This document shows, in pieces, positions 63,418 through 64,000 of a stretch of DNA of 64,000 nt. This DNA is from Rhodococcus sp. IITR03 (GTDB taxonomy: Bacteria > Actinomycetota > Actinomycetes > Mycobacteriales > Mycobacteriaceae). The number at the start of each line of letters is the position of its first letter. The first letter of the stretch is position 1. A model generated the notes under the pieces. It was not told the DNA's origin. It worked only from the letters and a program-made list of their open reading frames with translations, and did not search any database. The stretch covers positions 1-64,000 of the forward strand of contig LATQ01000310.1 of the NCBI GenBank assembly GCA_001017865.1, read 5' to 3'. The position numbers and the translations under genes are program-made.

Positions 63418-64000
63418 GTAATACGATGCAGACGGACCCGACGAGCCCGACCACCGGCACCGCCACCGCGATGGTGCTCGAAGGCTTCGGACAGACCATG
63501 ACCGCGACGACGTTTCCGCGCGTGACCCCCGACGCCGGCGCGGTCGTCGTCGACGTCACGCACGCGGGAATCTGTGGAACCGACATCCACCTGCAGCAAG
63601 GTCGCCTGCCCATTCCGGTACCGCTCATCCTCGGACACGAGGCGGTCGGTCGCGTACACGCCCTCGGCGAGGGAGTCACCACCGATGCCCGGGGCGAGCA
63701 ACTGCACGTCGGGGACGCGATCTCATGGGCGTCCAACATCCCCTGCGGGCACTGCTACTACTGCCAGGACCAGCACGAACCGTCGCTGTGCGAGACCCGC
63801 AAGGTGTACGGCATCAACCAGTCATCGGCCGACTGGCCCCATCTGTCGGGTGGGTGGTCCGAACAGATCTACCTCCAGCCCGGCTCGACGATCATCCGCA
63901 TCCCGTCCTCGGTGACCCCGCAACAGGTGATCGCACTCGGCTGCGCCGGCCCGACAGCCGTGCACGCCGTGAACGATATCGCCAAGCCGCAGACAGGTGA
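63414..64000 (+). CDS. Zn-dependent alcohol dehydrogenase, cut by the window end
   Basis: 195 residues visible, continuous in one frame to the last base, so the C-terminus lies outside. GICGTDIHL and ILGHEAVGRVHALG hold the catalytic zinc ligands; CGHCYYCQDQHEPSLC is the structural zinc site. ATG 63414 overlaps the stop of the CoA-transferase gene. The intact frame here matters, since most neighbours are broken. It may oxidise an alcohol to the aldehyde or ketone that enters this acyl-CoA pathway. Confidence 0.88.
   Translation, partial: MSNTMQTDPTSPTTGTATAMVLEGFGQTMTATTFPRVTPDAGAVVVDVTHAGICGTDIHLQQGRLPIPVPLILGHEAVGRVHALGEGVTTDARGEQLHVGDAISWASNIPCGHCYYCQDQHEPSLCETRKVYGINQSSADWPHLSGGWSEQIYLQPGSTIIRIPSSVTPQQVIALGCAGPTAVHAVNDIAKPQTG

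Overview
The window looks like part of a catabolic plasmid of a high-GC actinobacterium, most likely Rhodococcus (R. rhodochrous / R. pyridinivorans type). The best taxonomic marks are a nitrilase and its AraC-type activator that I recognise as the nitA-nitR pair of R. rhodochrous J1, and an operon with the order of the Rhodococcus ohp operon. A ParA/ParB partition pair points to a plasmid. I saw no rRNA, tRNA, CRISPR array or transposase.

Layout: (1) 0.2-8.5 kb: an isochorismatase-like protein and a luciferase-like flavin oxidoreductase, divergent from a GntR regulator and an ohp-type operon (transporter, ring hydroxylase, C-C hydrolase, extradiol dioxygenase). (2) 8.7-10.4 kb: parB-parA. 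(3) 11.6-14.1 kb: nitA-nitR. (4) 15.6-20.5 kb: TetR regulator plus a tightly overlapping four-gene set: acyl-CoA dehydrogenase-like protein, SelD, NadM-like nucleotidyltransferase, ApgM-like phosphohydrolase. I cannot match this set to a described pathway, and it is my main candidate for something new. (5) 20.7-27.1 kb: MarR, DUF5313, TetR, PucR-type regulator and two esterase/lipase-type hydrolases. (6) 27.8-32.8 kb: Baeyer-Villiger monooxygenase, alpha/beta hydrolase and an AcoR-like regulator, with matching operator sequences at equal distances from two start codons. (7) 34-41.8 kb: MHYT membrane protein, succinate-semialdehyde dehydrogenase type enzyme, hydrolase/SCP2-like/LysR unit, nucleoside hydrolase and a broken membrane protein. 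(8) 42.1-48.2 kb: a complete terephthalate (tpa) operon with a divergent IclR regulator. (9) 49-58.1 kb: a second Rieske dioxygenase cluster (oxygenase, Zn alcohol dehydrogenase, a small FtsZ-like protein, PDR-type reductase) with two IclR regulators and two transporters sharing an operator. (10) 58.3-64 kb: acyl-CoA metabolism (aldehyde dehydrogenase, racemase, acyl-CoA dehydrogenase, CoA-transferase, alcohol dehydrogenase running off the end).

The theme is uptake of aromatic acids, ketones and nitriles and their conversion to central metabolites. Most units have their own regulator and strong hairpin terminators.

Caution: about 60 frameshifts interrupt roughly three quarters of the genes. 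Nearly all read as one missing G or C in a short G/C run, often inside GGC or GCC. Whole operons are affected while every protein motif survives. I read this as sequencing/assembly error rather than decay, so frameshifted genes are given as single CDS spans with the break positions noted.
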